DNA of 64,000 nt, taken from the NCBI RefSeq assembly GCF_964656455.1, contig NC_135714.1, positions 82,233,903-82,297,902 on the forward strand, in the 5' to 3' direction. The translations under genes were made by a program, and so were the position numbers. The notes beneath the pieces were generated by a model. That model was not told the origin of the DNA. It did no database searches and was given only the letters and a program-made list of their open reading frames with translations. The stretch comes from Halichoerus grypus (lineage: Eukaryota; Chordata; Mammalia; Carnivora; Phocidae). Positions 60,346 to 64,000 of the stretch are shown one piece after another (position 1 is the first letter of the stretch; every line of letters begins with the position of its first letter).

Positions 60346-61298
60346 TGGTGAGTATGGGTTTCTGTTCCTGATCATTCACAAGGGTCTTTGAGTTTGTACC
60401 ACCATCCTCAGGACCACTGGCCAAGCTTTTGTGACCTACCACCTAGGACACCAGCACAATCACTAGCAAACTTATAGTCAAGGCTCCCTGGTTCTCCTAA
60501 GCCTGTCCAAAATGTTGCTCCCTTTCTTGGTCATCAGAGAGCCCTACTGAGAAATGAGCTCATGCAGCTTTTTATTCACACTTTCTTCCTTGGAGCACAG
60601 GCTGTCCCATGGCTTTCTTTCCCCCAGACTCTCCCATCTTACCCTCATGACTTCTCACTTTGCAGTTTCCAGGTCACTGGCAGCTTCTCCCTGTGTCAGC
60701 ACACTGAGCTTCTCATGCAATGTGCATCTCAGGGGTGCCCATTCATCCATAGGATCCACATTGGGTCACTCCACTGGCTGGTGCTAGGTGCATTCCTCAG
60801 TACACTGAGCTCCTCTTGGCCAACAGCAGCATAGTCATTGAGAACCCATCCCAGCAGACTGCCCAGCACTCTTTGAAGCCAGGCTTTGACTTTTTCTACC
60901 TCAGTGTACCAACGCCCATCAAGCCCTCATGTAGGGCTTAGGAAGAAGATGAGCGGAAAGGTGGAAAAATGCCTGTGAGAGCAGGGATTCTGCAGTCCCA
61001 ATCTCAGGTCATGTAAACCAAGACTTAGCACAATCTGTGAGGCAAGAAACCCTCAAGATGAGGATACACAGCTGAGGCCAGCCAGACACGCCACAGACTA
61101 ATAACATGGGAAGGAAGCAAGTATGCACCAAGCAGTGACTTACAGGGAAGCTTAGGGCATGAGAATGGGACCCCAGAGGCAGGGCTTTGGTGAGAAGGAA
61201 GGTGATTTGGGCTTCTGTACTATTACATCCTAAGTAAGGAAAGTTAACTTCCTTAATGTCGGCTCTCTCATGCCTGACACTGAGGAATACGGGGCCCT
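60346..61298. other. Unassigned stretch between two MLT1 LTRs
   Basis: No element recognised. Overlapping plus frames at 60554-60834 (77 and 90 codons) have no motifs. Confidence 0.4.
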
Positions 61299-61422
61299 GT
61301 AGCGCTTTGCTTGGGCTGCCATAACAAAATACCCACTGAGGACTGAAACAATAGAAATTTACCTTCTCACAGTTCTGGAGGCTGGAAGTCCAAAATCAAG
61401 ATGCCAGCAATGGGTTTCATTT

Positions 61423-61424
<2 letters not shown>

Positions 61425-61457
<33 letters not shown>
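61425..61457. repeat. (GT)n microsatellite at the retrocopy 3' end
   Basis: GT run with a CGCGCG interruption. On the minus strand it is (CA)n at the very end of the retrocopy, where a poly(A) tail would be expected. AATAAG- and AATAAA-like signals lie upstream on that strand (near 61488 and 61510). Confidence 0.9.
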
Positions 61458-61458
<1 letters not shown>

Positions 61459-62429
61459 AACCTTGTATTCTTCATGATTCAAGCTTATTTCTAGAAGATG
61501 TAGCATTTTTATTAATGCTTTGGATTAGCCTTTGAGCTGTATTAAAAGATGGAGGGATGAACTTGTTACTTTACTAAAGTTCAACAAAGCAGATTCAAGT
61601 CAAAGATTAAATCATAGGTATTTCTCATCACACCAGAAACCGACTTCCGGTACTAGGTGCTGGAGGCAGAACTCTGACAGGCAACTGCCTCAGGTCAGGA
61701 AGGGGGAAGAGCATACCTGGAGGGCAGAGGACCTGGAAGTTTCCACAGCCTGATTCTACCCATTTGCTAAATAAACTCCCCTAGAAAACAAGGTCGATGA
61801 ATTACAATATTGCCCAGGTCTCCTACTTGTGTCTTCCTAACCATCTCACAAAGTAAATTACTACCCTGAATATAGAGTATGCAATTTGGGTCAGACAAGC
61901 AAATTCTAGATCAATCAGGGTTTCAGACCACTCCCATCTGAAGAATCTAGGACCCCAATCTCCATTTGGAACATTCCTTGTCATCCCTACAGAACAAGAG
62001 CCCAGATGCATGATTTAGAGAGAGAAAACCTATGGCATAAAGGGAAGCAACTGCAGACCACAGATTAAGCATGCTGCCGAGGGCTGTCAACATCCTCAAT
62101 GTGAAGGTCCTACCCCTCTTTCCACTAGTAAGCAGTGGGAGCACTATAGGCTGGAGTCCTAGCCCAGATCTGCCCCTCTCAAGGTTCAGAAAAGCTTGAG
62201 TCCTGGTTAGCAGCCCTACTGTCACATGTTGTAAGTATCCAAGAGATGTAAATAATAAATAAGACTGCATGGTTTTGAAGGTAGATGCAACGTACTTCCT
62301 GGTTTGCAGTATGGAGAAAATGATCACCCATCACTGGGTGCCAGAAACTGCAATCATCCACACAGTGCTATAGCATGCAACGTCAGCTCAGAAAGCACCT
62401 CCCTCTCCTTAGTCACAGACAGACAGGTA
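61458..62429 (-). other. Extra 3' sequence of the retrocopy
   Basis: Lies inside the target duplications and continues from the RPL10A poly(A) site without an A tail. No transposon or coding region recognised. Two interpretations: genomic sequence downstream of the parent gene carried by read-through, or an unrelated earlier insertion. Confidence 0.5.
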
Positions 62430-63120
<691 letters not shown>

Positions 63121-63420
63121 TAGGTTTCATTCTGAGACCTCTTCTCTTGGCTCATTCAAAGCCATCATCTAGCTGCATGCTCCCATGGCCTTTCCTTCGT
63201 GTGTACGCAGAGAGAGGGAAAGAGGGACCAAGCACAGGTGTCTTTTCTTATAAAGGCACTGATCCTGTTGGATCAGGGTCTACCCCTATAACCCCATTTA
63301 ACCCTAATTTTGTTCCTTAAAAGCACCATCTCCAAATACGGCCACACTGGGCATTAGGACTTCAAGGTATGAATTTGGGAAAGATGCCAAGGGACACAAA
63401 CATTCAGTTCATAATAGGCC

Positions 63421-64000
63421 CCTAAATAGGATGGGCTTTCCCAGGAACTTATAAGCAATATTTGAGAATGCCTATAGGAAATTTAGAACTCTGATTTGAT
63501 TATTAACATAATATATAATACTTGCTTTAATAATACAATGATAAGACTTTCCATGGAATATAAGGGAAAAGAAGACAGACCATTCATGTTGGGACACTTT
63601 CCTTAGGAAAAGGAATGCAGCTACTCCGCAGCTCTTTCCTCATAAGATCACAAGTCTGTTTGGATTTCTTATGAAACACAATGAAAGGATAAGCCAGCAA
63701 TTGTTTACAACCAGGAAAGTACCACCCTTACAGGAGGTAGAGAGCAATGTGTGGCTGTGTTTTAGATTGTCATGACAACTGCAGAGCACCATTTATAGGC
63801 TTAATGTCCATAATGCAAGGGATGGTCCCACAGATTGAAGAATAGTGTTATCCAAACATCAATCAGTTTAGTCTAAATTTACCTAAGTCTCTGAGGAGTA
63901 CCTGAGGCCCTGGGTCACAGTTATTTGTCTATTCATCTACTCATACATACATTTATTAAATTCCTACTAAGTATAGAAAAGCTGGGATAAACCAACATGA
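63421..64000. other. Unassigned stretch; repeat start at the edge
   Basis: Mostly unrecognised. From about 63925 (ctattcatctactcatacat, ttattaaattcctactaagt) the text resembles the start of an L2-like repeat that runs off the window. Confidence 0.4.

Overview
This 64 kb window is nuclear DNA of a caniform carnivore, probably an arctoid (bear, seal or weasel group). The evidence is about nineteen tRNA-derived Can-SINE copies (head reads gcctgggtggctcagtc, tail is a pyrimidine tract followed by AAATAAATAAA) and carnivore-type L1 3' ends. The species cannot be named from this. I see no intact protein-coding gene, no functional RNA gene and no convincing exon. The window is best read as intergenic or deep intronic DNA made of layered transposable elements, microsatellites and old retrocopies. 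Long open frames come from L1 remnants, from repeats whose unit is a multiple of three, or from chance.

Layout. 1-5.2 kb: microsatellites, a MIR, old L1 5'-type sequence and three SINEs. 5.2-8.05 kb: unassigned single-copy-looking DNA. 8.06-8.58 kb: a 0.5 kb CAT/CAC tract with a 174 bp higher-order period. 9.4-10.4 kb: an L1 3' end and two SINEs. 10.9-12.6 kb: the most repeat-poor stretch. 12.87-13.23 kb: a degenerate 24 bp minisatellite. 14.5-24.5 kb: three old L1 fragments, an MLT1 LTR, another LTR-like block and two copies of an ancient mammalian repeat. 24.6-27.3 kb: a decayed ERVL-like provirus. 30.1 kb: a palindromic MER53-like element. 33.5-34.2 kb: a 5'-inverted (twin-primed) L1. 35.2-40.65 kb: the best L1 in the window, on the minus strand, nearly full length across ORF1 and ORF2, split by a SINE and carrying a changed endonuclease residue. 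45.9-51.2 kb: an older minus-strand L1 that received at least five later insertions, including a Tigger DNA transposon and a retrocopied mRNA 3' end.

59.5-63.4 kb: two MLT1 LTRs in opposite orientation. The first is split by another LTR. The second is split by a 1.7 kb retrocopy bounded by an imperfect 12 bp target duplication. That retrocopy holds a decayed ribosomal protein L10A (RPL10A) pseudogene followed by about 1 kb of sequence beyond the normal poly(A) site. It looks like a read-through (3'-transducing) processed pseudogene and is the most interesting object here.

Nothing works together as an operon or pathway. The value of the window is the insertion order that can be read from nesting and target-site duplications (TSDs), plus a few unexplained stretches: a CpG-bearing patch at 43.7 kb, the repeat-poor 10.9-12.6 kb region, and an unidentified mRNA 3' end at 48.7 kb.
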